From the NCBI RefSeq assembly GCF_016820445.1, contig NZ_JADHDT010000008.1, positions 1 through 64,000 on the forward strand: a DNA stretch of 64,000 nt, read 5' to 3'. Position 1 is the first letter of the stretch, and each line of letters starts with the position of its first letter. The notes below the pieces were generated by a model. It saw only the letters and a program-made list of their open reading frames with translations, made no database searches and was not told the DNA's origin. The position numbers were made by a program, and so were the translations under genes. Source of the DNA: Sphingomonas beigongshangi (GTDB lineage: Bacteria; Pseudomonadota; Alphaproteobacteria; Sphingomonadales; Sphingomonadaceae). Shown here one piece after another: positions 16,087 to 24,259 of the stretch.

Positions 16087-16779
16087 ATGCGCCGACATCG
16101 TGAAAAGCATCGCATCAACCGCACCGGCTGGCTGCGCGCGGCGGTGCTGGGCGCCAATGACGGCATCCTGTCGACCGCCAGCCTCGTGGTCGGCGTCGGT
16201 GCAAGCGGTGCGGATCGCCATGCGATCCTCATCGCCGGCGTCGCAGGTCTTGTTGCCGGCGCCTTTTCGATGGCGGCCGGCGAATATGTCTCCGTCAGCT
16301 CGCAGGCCGATCTCGAGGCTGCCGATCTGGCGCAGGAACATGCCGAGCTGGCCGACGACCCGCATGGCGAGGAGGCCGAGCTTGCCGCCATTCATCATGC
16401 GCGCGGACTGAGCTGGGAAACGGCGCGGCAGGTCGCGCGCGAATTGACGGCGCACGACCCGCTGGCTGCCCATGCGCGCGACGAACTCGGTATCACCGAC
16501 AGCGGCGCGGCCCGTCCTGTCCAAGCGGCCGTTGCTTCGGCGGCATCCTTTTCCGTTGGTGCGGCGGTGCCGGTCGCGCTCGCCATCGTGTCGTCGCACG
16601 CGCTCGTGCTTCCCGTCGTGACGATCGGCGTGCTCGTGACGTTGTGCATCCTCGGCGCCGTCAGCGCCGCGGCCGGCGGCGCAAGTCAGGTCCGCGGCGC
16701 GCTTCGCGTCCTGCTCTGGGGCGCGCTGGCAATGGCCGCGACGGCGCTGATCGGCCATCTGGCGGGCACCACCGTATGA
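16087..16779 (+). CDS. VIT/CCC1-family iron-manganese transporter
   Basis: A 230-aa membrane protein of the VIT1/CCC1 family. The diagnostic first segment AAVLGANDGILSTASLVVGVGAS is at about 18-40, followed by AGAFSMAAGEYVSVSSQADLEAADL, the conserved entry to the cytosolic metal-binding helices. Acidic and His residues lie in the central loop (EHAELADDPHGEEAELAAIHHARGL). Hydrophobic segments at about 150-175, 178-200 and 205-228 complete the five-helix topology. Family members export cytosolic Fe2+ or Mn2+ in exchange for protons. It lies 72 nt after the porin with a GAGGGACGAAGG ribosome-site region, so it is probably in the same operon. Pairing an importer with an efflux protein suggests metal homeostasis. 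Confidence 0.88.
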   Translation: MRRHREKHRINRTGWLRAAVLGANDGILSTASLVVGVGASGADRHAILIAGVAGLVAGAFSMAAGEYVSVSSQADLEAADLAQEHAELADDPHGEEAELAAIHHARGLSWETARQVARELTAHDPLAAHARDELGITDSGAARPVQAAVASAASFSVGAAVPVALAIVSSHALVLPVVTIGVLVTLCILGAVSAAAGGASQVRGALRVLLWGALAMAATALIGHLAGTTV

Positions 16780-16786
16780 CGGCAAC

Positions 16787-16817
16787 GTGGCCGGGCGACG
16801 TCATGCCGCCCGGCCAC
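16787..16817. terminator. Bidirectional terminator between the VIT gene and katG
   Basis: GTGGCCGGGCG at 16787-16797 pairs perfectly over 11 bp with CGCCCGGCCAC at 16807-16817 around a 9-nt loop. It lies in the 43-nt gap between two convergent stop codons, followed on the + strand by an AT-rich AATGCTTATT. It can serve both genes. Confidence 0.75.
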
Positions 16818-16822
16818 AATGC

Positions 16823-19096
16823 TTATTGATGGCTGTCGTAGCGATCGGCCATCATCACCTTGTCCCATACGGCGACGAAGTCGCGGACGAAGCGTTCGTG
16901 CCCGCCCCGAGAGGCATAGACTTCGGTGATCGCGCGCAGCTGCGAATTCGCGCCGAAGATCAGGTCGCAGCGCGTCGCGCGGAAGCGCGTCTCGCCGCTG
17001 TCGCGGTCGCTGACCGTGAACGCATGGCCCGCCTCGTCCGCCTTCGCCCAGACATAGTCCATGCTCGTGACGACATCGAAGAAGTCGGTCGTCAGCACGC
17101 CGACACGGTCCGTGAACAGGCCGGTATCGGACCCGTCCCAATTCGCGCCGAGCGCACGCAATCCCCCGGTCAGCACCACCCATTCGGGCGCGCTCAGCGC
17201 GAGCAGATTTGCCTTGTCGAGGAAGAGTTGCTCGGGCGAAAGCTTGCCGCCGGTGATCGTGTCGAACTGATCGTCGACATAGTTGCGGAAACCGTCGACG
17301 ACGGGCTTCAGCCACTCGAAGCTGTCGGCGTCGGTCCGCGCGTCGTCGGTATCCATCCGGCCCGGGACGAAGGGGACGTCGATCGCGAGGCCGGCGTCGG
17401 CCGCCGCCTTCTCCACCGCGGCACAGCCCGCGAGCACGATCAGATCCGCCAGCGAGACCTTCTTTCCACCCGGCGCCGAGCCGTTGAAACCGTCCATTAG
17501 CTCGCGCAACCGCGCGATCACCGGCAGCGTGCGGCGATTGACCGCCCAGTCCTTCTGCGGTGCCAGTGCGATGCGCGCACCGTTTGCGCCGCCGCGTTTG
17601 TCGCTGTGGCGATAGGTCGATGCCGCCGAGAAGGCGGTGAAGGCGAGGTCGGAAACGCTGAGCCCGGTTTCGAGGATGCGCCGCTTCAGCGATGCGGCAT
17701 CATCGGCATCGATCAACGGGTGATCCACCGGCGGGATCGGATCCTGCCACAACAGGTCGTCCTGGATCGTCTTCTCGGCCCCCAGGTACCGCTCCTTCGG
17801 CCCCATGTCGCGGTGCGTCAGCTTGTACCAGGCCTTGGAGAATTGCTCGGTGAAATAGTCGAAGTCGTTGAGGAAGCGCTCGCAGATCCCGCGATAGACG
17901 GGATCGACCTTCAGCGCGATGTCGCTCGTCATCATCATCAGCGGATGCGTCTTGCCGGGGATGTGCGCGTCCGGCGTGTGCGGCGCGGTCTTGTCGACGG
18001 GCGTCCACTGCAACGCACCGGCCGGGCTCTTCGTCTGCTCCCATTCGAACTTGAACAGGTTTTCCAGGTAGCTGTTGTCCCAGGTCGTCGGGTCGGGCGT
18101 CCAGCTGCCCTCGATGCCGTTTGTCATCGTGAATTCGCCGGCGCCCGTGCCCTCCGGGTTGTGCCAACCGAGACCCATCTCTTCGATCGGCGCCATCTCC
18201 GGCGGCGCACCGATGCGGTCGGCCTTGACCATGCCGTGGCTCTTGCCGAAGGCATGGCCGCCGGCGATCAGCGCGACCGTCTCCTCGTCGTTCATCGCCA
18301 TGCGCGTGAAGGCCACCCGGATGTCGCGTGCCGACCCCATCGGGTCGCCGCTGGCATAAGGGCCTTCCGGATTCACGTATATCAGCGCTTGATGCGTGGC
18401 GGCAAGCGGCTGTTCGAGATCATAATCCGCGTCGCCGTTGCGGCCCCGCCACCGTTCGTCCCGGTTGACCATCTCGTCGAACGACGAGACCGTGGTCATG
18501 TCGACGTGCTCCGGACCCCAATAGGTCGCGTCGTCCGCCTCCCAGGCATCACGCCGGCCACCGGCATAGCCATAGGTGGGGAAGTTCATGATCTCGAGCG
18601 CGCAATTGCCGGTCAGCACCATAAGGTCGCCCCAGGACAGCGCATCGCCATATTTCTGCTTGATCGGCCAGATCAGGCGACGTGACTTGTCGGTGTTGCC
18701 ATTGTCCCACCAGCTGTCGATCGGCGCGAACCGCTGGAGTGCCTCGCCGGCGCCCCCTCGCCCGTCCGCGATGCGATAGGTGCCCGCGGCGTGCCAAGCC
18801 ATGCGGATCATCTGTGGCCCGTAATTGCCATAGTCGGAAGGCCACCAGGCGACCGAACTCGTCAGGAACGCCTTGATCTCCGCCTTTAGGGCCTGAAGGT
18901 CGATCGCCTCGAATGCGGCCTTGTAATCGAAGTCGTCGCCCAGCGGATTGGCGCGCGGGCCGTTGCGATGCAGCTGCTCGACGCGAAGCCGGTTCGGATA
19001 CCAATCCTGCAGCGTCGGCTTGCTGGTGAACGCGCCGCCGATCCGGTCACCGCCAAAGGGACACTTGCCCGCCAATACGTCCTTGTAATCGTTCAT
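16823..19096 (-). CDS. katG: Catalase-peroxidase HPI
   Basis: A bifunctional haem catalase-peroxidase, 757 aa. The distal motif [18 protein letters not shown] carries the catalytic Arg, Trp and His. The proximal haem histidine is in [15 protein letters not shown]. The Tyr of [13 protein letters not shown] and the Met of [13 protein letters not shown] complete the Met-Tyr-Trp adduct needed for catalase activity. The second, non-haem half is present to the end. The start ATG at 19096 ([16 protein letters not shown]) has GGAG just upstream; a longer frame to 19282 has no conserved sequence. It is a single gene, divergent from the DUF885 gene, with no oxyR in the window. It protects against hydrogen peroxide. 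Confidence 0.97.
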   Translation of the reverse strand: MNDYKDVLAGKCPFGGDRIGGAFTSKPTLQDWYPNRLRVEQLHRNGPRANPLGDDFDYKAAFEAIDLQALKAEIKAFLTSSVAWWPSDYGNYGPQMIRMAWHAAGTYRIADGRGGAGEALQRFAPIDSWWDNGNTDKSRRLIWPIKQKYGDALSWGDLMVLTGNCALEIMNFPTYGYAGGRRDAWEADDATYWGPEHVDMTTVSSFDEMVNRDERWRGRNGDADYDLEQPLAATHQALIYVNPEGPYASGDPMGSARDIRVAFTRMAMNDEETVALIAGGHAFGKSHGMVKADRIGAPPEMAPIEEMGLGWHNPEGTGAGEFTMTNGIEGSWTPDPTTWDNSYLENLFKFEWEQTKSPAGALQWTPVDKTAPHTPDAHIPGKTHPLMMMTSDIALKVDPVYRGICERFLNDFDYFTEQFSKAWYKLTHRDMGPKERYLGAEKTIQDDLLWQDPIPPVDHPLIDADDAASLKRRILETGLSVSDLAFTAFSAASTYRHSDKRGGANGARIALAPQKDWAVNRRTLPVIARLRELMDGFNGSAPGGKKVSLADLIVLAGCAAVEKAAADAGLAIDVPFVPGRMDTDDARTDADSFEWLKPVVDGFRNYVDDQFDTITGGKLSPEQLFLDKANLLALSAPEWVVLTGGLRALGANWDGSDTGLFTDRVGVLTTDFFDVVTSMDYVWAKADEAGHAFTVSDRDSGETRFRATRCDLIFGANSQLRAITEVYASRGGHERFVRDFVAVWDKVMMADRYDSHQ

Positions 19097-19377
19097 GAAG
19101 CTGCTCCTGCGCGGTCGGTCGGCGGATCGGACGCGCGTCCGAGACGCGCCCGGCACCACGGTTAGGTCCGGTTCGCGCCTGATCCACGTCAGCAAAGAAC
19201 GTTGGAGTGCCGCATTGCGTTTCGTAAATTCGCGTTCATGGCCTCGCTTTGTCCGACACCGGCCATTCGCGTGCGAAGCCATTGGCTAAGGCCGCAATTC
19301 AGGCCATCGTGCCGCCGCCCGATCCCGCTGCCCGGCAAGAGCGCAGGCGGATCGCCACATGAAGAGGGGGACCAAAA

Positions 19378-21213
19378 ATGCACCATCTGCTCCGCGCCGC
19401 GACGATCGCTGCCCTGCCCGCCGCCCTGCCCATCGCCGCGCCTGCCGCCGTCGCGGTCCAGGCGCCGGTGCCGGGCGTAGCTGCGCCGGTCGCCAGCGAA
19501 GACGCGCGTCTCACCGCCTTTCTGGACGCGCAGTTCGCCGAGGAGATGGCGATGCGCCCGCAGCTGGCGACGCGGCTCGGCAGCAAGGAGGGGCAGGATC
19601 GGCTCGACGACAACAGCGATGCCGCGATGCTGAAGCGGCTGGAATGGCGCCGGGCCAGCGTCGCGGCGATGAAGCGGCAGTTCGACCGCGCCCGCCTGTC
19701 CCCCGCTGCGCAGGCGAATTATGACATCTGGGCGCTGGAACTCGACCGCGCTGAAACCGGCTACAAATACCGTCGCTACCAGCCCCCGTTCTACTCGTTC
19801 CTCTATTCCGTGCACGCCGAACTGCCGAACTTCCTGATCAACACGCATACGGTTCGGGACACGCGCGACATGCAGGCCTATGCCGCGCGGCTGCGCGCGA
19901 TCCCGGCGGTGCTCGACGATGCGATCCTGCGCAGCAAGGCGTCGGATGCCGCCGGCATCAGGGCACCGAAATTCGAGATGGAGCGCGTCATCGCGGGCAG
20001 CCGGGCGATCATCACCGGGGCACCGTTCGACGGCGGAGCGGATTCGCCGCTATGGGCCGATGCAAAGGCGAAGGTCGCGGGTCTCAAGCTTTCGGCCCCG
20101 CAAGCCGCCGCGCTGCTCGATGACGCGCGCGCCTCGCTGCTGACGATCAAGCCCGCCTATGAGCGGGTCATCGCCTGGGCCGAGGCCGATCTGCCGACCG
20201 CGCCGTCGGGACGGGTCGGCGCCAACTCCCTCCCCGGCGGGGCCGAATGGTATGCCGCCGCGCTGCGGACCAACACCACCACCGATCTCACCGCCGAGCA
20301 GATCCACCAGATCGGCCTCAAGGAGGTGGCGCGGATCGAGGGTGAGCAGGACAAGCTCGCGCGGCAGGCGGGGCTGAAGGACCGGCAGGCTTATTACGAC
20401 CAGCGTGCGAAGCTGTTTCCGCCGGCGCCCTACACCGACGCGTCGCGCGCCGCCTATCTGAAGACCGCGAACGATGCGATCGCGCATACCCGAACACTGC
20501 TGCCGACCTATTTCGGGCTCCTGCCCGCCTACAAGGTTGAAGTCGTGCGCGAGCCGTCGTTCAGCGAGGTTGCGGGCGGCGCGGCGCACGCCGCCGGACC
20601 CAGCCCCGACGGCGTGCGGCCGGGGCGCGTCTATGTTCACCTGCTCGGCAACGCCGAGGATCCCGCCGCGGTCTACGACCTGATGTGCCACGAGGGGATT
20701 CCGGGCCATGTCATGCAGGGCGACATCCAGGCGCGCCAGACCGGCGCGCCCAAGTTCCGGCGCGCCTATGGCTATGTCGCGTTCGGCGAAGGCTGGGGCC
20801 TGTACAGCGAGGCATTGTGCAAGGAGATGGGCGCCTATCCCGATCTCGCCGCCGATTTCATGCGGCTCGACCAGGAACTGTTCCGTGCCGCGCGTCTCGT
20901 CGTCGACACCGGCATCCATGCCAAGGGCTGGACCGAGCAGCAGGCGATCGACTTCATGATCACCACCGGCCGCAGCGGTCCGGATCAGGCACGATCCGAG
21001 GTGCGCCGCTACATAACGCTGCCGGGCCAGGCGACGGGCTACAAGATCGGCATGCTCAAGATCATGGCGCTCAGGGCCAAGGCGCAGGACGCGCTGGGCT
21101 CCAAATTCGATATCAAGGGCTTCCACGACCTGTTGATCGGGTCCGGTTCCATGCCGCTGTCGGTGCTGGAGAACCGCGTCGACGATTGGATCGCGCGTCG
21201 CCGCGCCGGCTGA
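19378..21213 (+). CDS. Exported DUF885-family metallohydrolase
   Basis: A 611-aa protein with a signal peptide (MHHLLRAATIAALPAALPIA, cleavage around AVAVQA). The DUF885 pattern is clear: a helical N-terminal half, and a zinc-type motif HEGIPGHVMQ starting at His438, followed by YGYVAFGEGWGLYSEALCKEMG, which provides the downstream Glu. The segment SGPDQARSEVRRYITLPGQATGYKIG is also typical. DUF885 proteins are distantly related to gluzincin peptidases such as M32/M3, and a peptidase role is assumed. GAGGGGG before the ATG supports the start. The 281-nt divergent gap to katG contains no recognised site. Confidence 0.85.
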   Translation: MHHLLRAATIAALPAALPIAAPAAVAVQAPVPGVAAPVASEDARLTAFLDAQFAEEMAMRPQLATRLGSKEGQDRLDDNSDAAMLKRLEWRRASVAAMKRQFDRARLSPAAQANYDIWALELDRAETGYKYRRYQPPFYSFLYSVHAELPNFLINTHTVRDTRDMQAYAARLRAIPAVLDDAILRSKASDAAGIRAPKFEMERVIAGSRAIITGAPFDGGADSPLWADAKAKVAGLKLSAPQAAALLDDARASLLTIKPAYERVIAWAEADLPTAPSGRVGANSLPGGAEWYAAALRTNTTTDLTAEQIHQIGLKEVARIEGEQDKLARQAGLKDRQAYYDQRAKLFPPAPYTDASRAAYLKTANDAIAHTRTLLPTYFGLLPAYKVEVVREPSFSEVAGGAAHAAGPSPDGVRPGRVYVHLLGNAEDPAAVYDLMCHEGIPGHVMQGDIQARQTGAPKFRRAYGYVAFGEGWGLYSEALCKEMGAYPDLAADFMRLDQELFRAARLVVDTGIHAKGWTEQQAIDFMITTGRSGPDQARSEVRRYITLPGQATGYKIGMLKIMALRAKAQDALGSKFDIKGFHDLLIGSGSMPLSVLENRVDDWIARRRAG

Positions 21214-21321
21214 ACGAAGGATAACGACTGCATTCAGCGAAGACTCAAGGGCGATTCGCCATAAGCATCCTTGTCGACGCCCAATCGGGGCCGACCCGTT
21301 CTGGTGATGGGAGCAGGCAAG

Positions 21322-21753
21322 ATGTTCAAGAAGTTTTCGATCGGTGCCGGTGCACTGGCGATGGGCCTGATGTCGCTGGCCCCGGTCGCGGCGCAGGCGC
21401 AGGATTATTATGGCCGTGGCTACAACGACTATTACGGCCGCAGCTATGACGACGGCTATCGTAATCACGACCGTGCGTATCGTCAGGCGTACCGCGACGG
21501 CTGGAACCAGGGTCCGCGTTACTACCAGGGCCAGCGTTACTATCACGACGCCGGCGACTATCGCTATGCGCCGCGCCGCTGCCAGAACGGCACGGCGGGC
21601 AGCGTGATCGGCGCGATTGCAGGTGGCCTGCTGGGCCGTACGATCGACACGCGGGGCGACCGCACCCTGGGTACCGTGCTCGGCGCCGGCGCCGGCGCAT
21701 TGGCCGGTAACGCCGTCGCGCGCGCCGATAACCCGGCCTATTGCCGCCGCTGA
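21322..21753 (+). CDS. Exported glycine-zipper 2TM protein, 143 aa
   Basis: A small envelope protein. A signal peptide (MFKKFSIGAGALAMGLMSLA, then PVAAQA) leads into a Tyr/Arg/Asp-rich region with repeated YYGR, YDDGYR, YRQAYRDGW and RYYQGQRYY. A glycine-zipper 2TM-like segment follows (AGSVIGAIAGGLLGRTID and LGTVLGAGAGALAGNAVA). It is common in sphingomonads and resembles the SlyB/RcnB-like envelope group. The ATG at 21322 has GGAG upstream; an in-frame TTG at 21271 would add a non-signal leader and is unlikely. Its function is unknown. Tyr-rich surface association or outer-membrane stabilisation is possible. Confidence 0.8.
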   Translation: MFKKFSIGAGALAMGLMSLAPVAAQAQDYYGRGYNDYYGRSYDDGYRNHDRAYRQAYRDGWNQGPRYYQGQRYYHDAGDYRYAPRRCQNGTAGSVIGAIAGGLLGRTIDTRGDRTLGTVLGAGAGALAGNAVARADNPAYCRR

Positions 21754-21782
21754 TCGCGCCTCGCGTCCATCAGCATGAGGGG

Positions 21783-21810
21783 GAGGCGACATCCGCGAGG
21801 ATGTCGCCTC
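21783..21810. terminator. Shared convergent terminator
   Basis: GAGGCGACATCC at 21783-21794 and GGATGTCGCCTC at 21799-21810 form a perfect 12-bp stem with a GCGA tetraloop, followed by TCTCATTT. It lies between the convergent glycine-zipper and M28 peptidase genes, ending 2 nt from the latter's stop codon. Confidence 0.85.
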
Positions 21811-21812
21811 TC

Positions 21813-23465
21813 TCATTTCGTGCGATCGTCATCGCTCTTGGCGCGGATCGCGGCAAACTCCGATTGGGAATGCCACATGGGCCAGTCGTGCCCGGCCGCC
21901 AGGTCGAAGCCGACGCGCCGGATCAGGTCGACGTCCGCCGCTGCGCCCGCGAGGTTCCATGTCGGCGACCAGGCGTCGCACGTCTGGTGATAGCAACGCA
22001 TATATTCGTCCAGCCAGCGCTGGCCCGCCACGCGACCGCCGTCGACCAGATCGGGCGCGCCGCTGATCGCCATCAGCAGAAGCGTCGGCACGCCGCGCCG
22101 GGCGAGCGAGAAATGATCGGCGCGATAGAAGAGCCCGCGCTCCGGCAGCGCCTCTGGCGTCACGATCCTTCCCTGTGTTTTCGCGGCGGCGGCGAGCTGG
22201 TCCTCCAGGCTGTTCTGACCGTTGCCGACCAGCAGGACGTCATGTGACGGTCCCGCGGTCTGCAGGATGTCGAGCGTCAGGTTCGCGACCGTCTTCGCCA
22301 GCGGATAGATCGGATGCGCGGCATAGGTTTCCGAACCGAGCAGCCCCCTCTCCTCGCCCGTCCACAGGGCGAACACCTGGGTCCGCGTCATGGGTGGCAC
22401 CTTCGCCGCCGCGCGCGCGATCGCAAGCACCCCCGCCACACCCAGCGCATCGTCGTTAGCGCCGGGGCGCACCGTCCGCCCCTCCGCGTCCGGCACCCCC
22501 TGGCCATAGGCGTCCCAATGCGCCCCATAGATGATGGTCTCTTCGGGCCGGCTGCGCCCGGTGCGCTTCGCGATCACGTTGCGGCTTTGCGCACGCGTCA
22601 CGGCGACGGGCAGGTCCACCGATAGGCCGGTTCCCTTCAGGGGAACGGGACGGAAATCGGCTCGCCGCGCCGCGGCGCGCAGCGTCGCGAGGTCGAGGCC
22701 CGCCTTGGCGAACAGACGGTTGGCGGCACTTCCTTCGATCCATCCCTGCACGGCGACGCGGGGCATGGACGGATCGGCGACATCGTAATTTTCACCGCCC
22801 GGCGCAGTGACAATCGCCCAGCCATAGCCGGCGCCCGGCGTATCGTGGATGATCAGCGCGCCGATCGCGCCACGTCGCGCCGCTTCCTCGAACTTATATG
22901 TCCAGCGGCCGTAATAGGTCATGCGCCGGCCGCCGAACCGTCCTGCCGCATCGTCCCCCGGTCCCGCCTCGAAATCCGGGTCATTGATCAGGAAGACCGC
23001 AACCTTGCCGCGCAGGTCCACGCCCTTGAAATCGTCCCAGTTACGCTCCGGTGCGCTGACGCCGTAGCCGACGAAGACCAGCGGCGCTTTCGTCACGCGC
23101 AGGCGGCTTTGAGGCCGGACGGTGGAAAGATAGACGTCGCGTCCCGGGGCCAAGGCCGTATCGTTCGCGACCACCTCTCCCTGGCCGACTTTGGTGCGGA
23201 TCAGCGGCACCGGCTGCGTCCAGCTACCATCGGCACCGCCGGGCTCCAGGCCCGCCGCCTTGAACTGCGCGATCAACCAGGCGACCGTCTTCTCCTCGCC
23301 CGGCGTTCCCGGGGCACGCCCCTCGAACGCAGGCGACGCCAGCGTCCGGACGTCGGCCGAGAGGCGCTCGGGCTGCGTCGAAACGTCCTGCGCTTGGCCG
23401 GCGACGGCGCCGGCGGATGCGACGGCAGCCAGCGCGGCACGGTAAAGGATGACAATTCGCGACAT
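21813..23465 (-). CDS. Exported M28-family zinc aminopeptidase
   Basis: A 550-aa protein with a signal peptide (MSRIVILYRAALAAVASAGA, then VAGQAQ). A PA-type insert domain lies in the first half (VDLRGKVAVFLINDPD, GAIGALIIHDTPGAGYGW). The M28 metal-binding pattern follows: GAHWDAYGQG, then GANDDALGVAGVLAIA, then WTGEERGLLGSE, with YRADHFSLARRGVPTLLLM near the end. All expected metal ligands (His, Asp, Glu-Glu, His) are visible. The ATG at 23465 is chosen because it starts the signal peptide; the frame extends 22 codons further without one. Related sphingomonad enzymes are periplasmic di-/aminopeptidases. Confidence 0.93.
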   Translation of the reverse strand: MSRIVILYRAALAAVASAGAVAGQAQDVSTQPERLSADVRTLASPAFEGRAPGTPGEEKTVAWLIAQFKAAGLEPGGADGSWTQPVPLIRTKVGQGEVVANDTALAPGRDVYLSTVRPQSRLRVTKAPLVFVGYGVSAPERNWDDFKGVDLRGKVAVFLINDPDFEAGPGDDAAGRFGGRRMTYYGRWTYKFEEAARRGAIGALIIHDTPGAGYGWAIVTAPGGENYDVADPSMPRVAVQGWIEGSAANRLFAKAGLDLATLRAAARRADFRPVPLKGTGLSVDLPVAVTRAQSRNVIAKRTGRSRPEETIIYGAHWDAYGQGVPDAEGRTVRPGANDDALGVAGVLAIARAAAKVPPMTRTQVFALWTGEERGLLGSETYAAHPIYPLAKTVANLTLDILQTAGPSHDVLLVGNGQNSLEDQLAAAAKTQGRIVTPEALPERGLFYRADHFSLARRGVPTLLLMAISGAPDLVDGGRVAGQRWLDEYMRCYHQTCDAWSPTWNLAGAAADVDLIRRVGFDLAAGHDWPMWHSQSEFAAIRAKSDDDRTK

Positions 23466-23534
23466 GACGCCCCGTCTTTCAGAAGGTTGGCCGGCGACGC
23501 TATCAAGTCGATACGTCACTGGCGAGGGCATCGG

Positions 23535-24017
23535 TCACCGTAGTCGTCGCACCCTCACGGCACGCCGCCCGGGCGCGGTCGCGATATAGCTGCCGAGAGA
23601 CCCTGGCTTGATCGTGACGACATCGCCTTCGCGCAGACGGTTCATCGACTGCTCGGTCGTCTCCCAGACGCCGCCATCGTCCAGCGTGAAGCGTATCAAT
23701 CCGCCCGGCTGCGAAGCCGATGCGCGCATCGTCCCGACGAGCTGCTTCAGACTGTCGTCGTCCTTGCCATCTCCGAACAATTTGATCGAAGGCAAGGAAA
23801 AGCCGAACAGCGACCGCTTCGTCTTCTGCACCTGCTCGCGATCCAGCACGACGATGTCCTTGCGCTGCCGCGCCTCGTCGACCGCTTTCGAGACGCGATC
23901 GTAACAGGCCAGCCGCTCGTTATTGTCGGCGATGGCCCGGCAACTTGCCAACGTCTGTAACAAATTGTTTCCGCTTTCCTGCACAGGCGCGGCGATCATC
24001 AGCAATAGGGTCAGCAT
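23535..24017 (-). CDS. Hypothetical exported protein, 160 aa
   Basis: I do not recognise a named family. The protein has a short hydrophobic start (MLTLLLMIAAPVQE) that looks like a signal peptide. Next comes a two-cysteine helical segment CRAIADNNERLACYDRVSKAV, a pattern seen in many small exported proteobacterial proteins. A linker with SLFGFSLPSIKLFGDGKDDD leads into a beta-rich C-terminus (FTLDDGGVWETTEQ, GDVVTIKPGSLGSYIA, RRAVRVRRLR). The C-terminal half looks like a small SH3- or OB-like barrel. It is divergent from the TonB receptor gene. The coding frame is convincing, the function unknown. Confidence 0.65.
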   Translation of the reverse strand: MLTLLLMIAAPVQESGNNLLQTLASCRAIADNNERLACYDRVSKAVDEARQRKDIVVLDREQVQKTKRSLFGFSLPSIKLFGDGKDDDSLKQLVGTMRASASQPGGLIRFTLDDGGVWETTEQSMNRLREGDVVTIKPGSLGSYIATAPGRRAVRVRRLR

Positions 24018-24101
24018 AGGGTACCTTTATTCGGTCAGGAAATACGTCAGTCATCCTGCTTTAGAGCGAGGAATAGGACAGTATTTCTTGCCACTTTCAT
24101 T

Positions 24102-24239
24102 GTGACGATTTTGTCACGCCCCGGCTACATTTTGAAGTATCAATTTAAAACCATATTGTAGGCTCCCGCATCCCCTGCGAATTTGCATGCGTGACCGGCC
24201 TTCGAAAGACCGGCGCACAGGCCCGCTCGTTCGCGAGCG
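24102..24239 (+). promoter_or_regulatory. AT-rich promoter region with dyad and 5'-UTR hairpin
   Basis: This is the most AT-rich stretch of the window and the likely promoter of the receptor gene. GTGAC-GATTTT-GTCAC at 24102-24117 is a perfect 5-bp inverted repeat and a candidate operator. CGCTCG-TTCG-CGAGCG at 24224-24239 is a 6-bp stem with a UUCG tetraloop ending 20 nt before the ATG, probably a stabilising 5'-UTR hairpin. Confidence 0.4.
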
Positions 24240-24259
24240 TCGACCACAAAGGGGTATCT

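Noticed and set aside
19097..19282. 62-residue N-terminal extension of KatG
   Set aside because: KatG conservation begins at the ATG at 19096, which has a ribosome site. The extension is Arg-rich and lies in the promoter region.
21410..21560. Tandem repeat of Tyr-rich codons in the glycine-zipper gene as a CRISPR-like or satellite repeat
   Set aside because: The repetition is at protein level (YYGR, YRQAYRDGW) with irregular DNA units, so it is coding low complexity.
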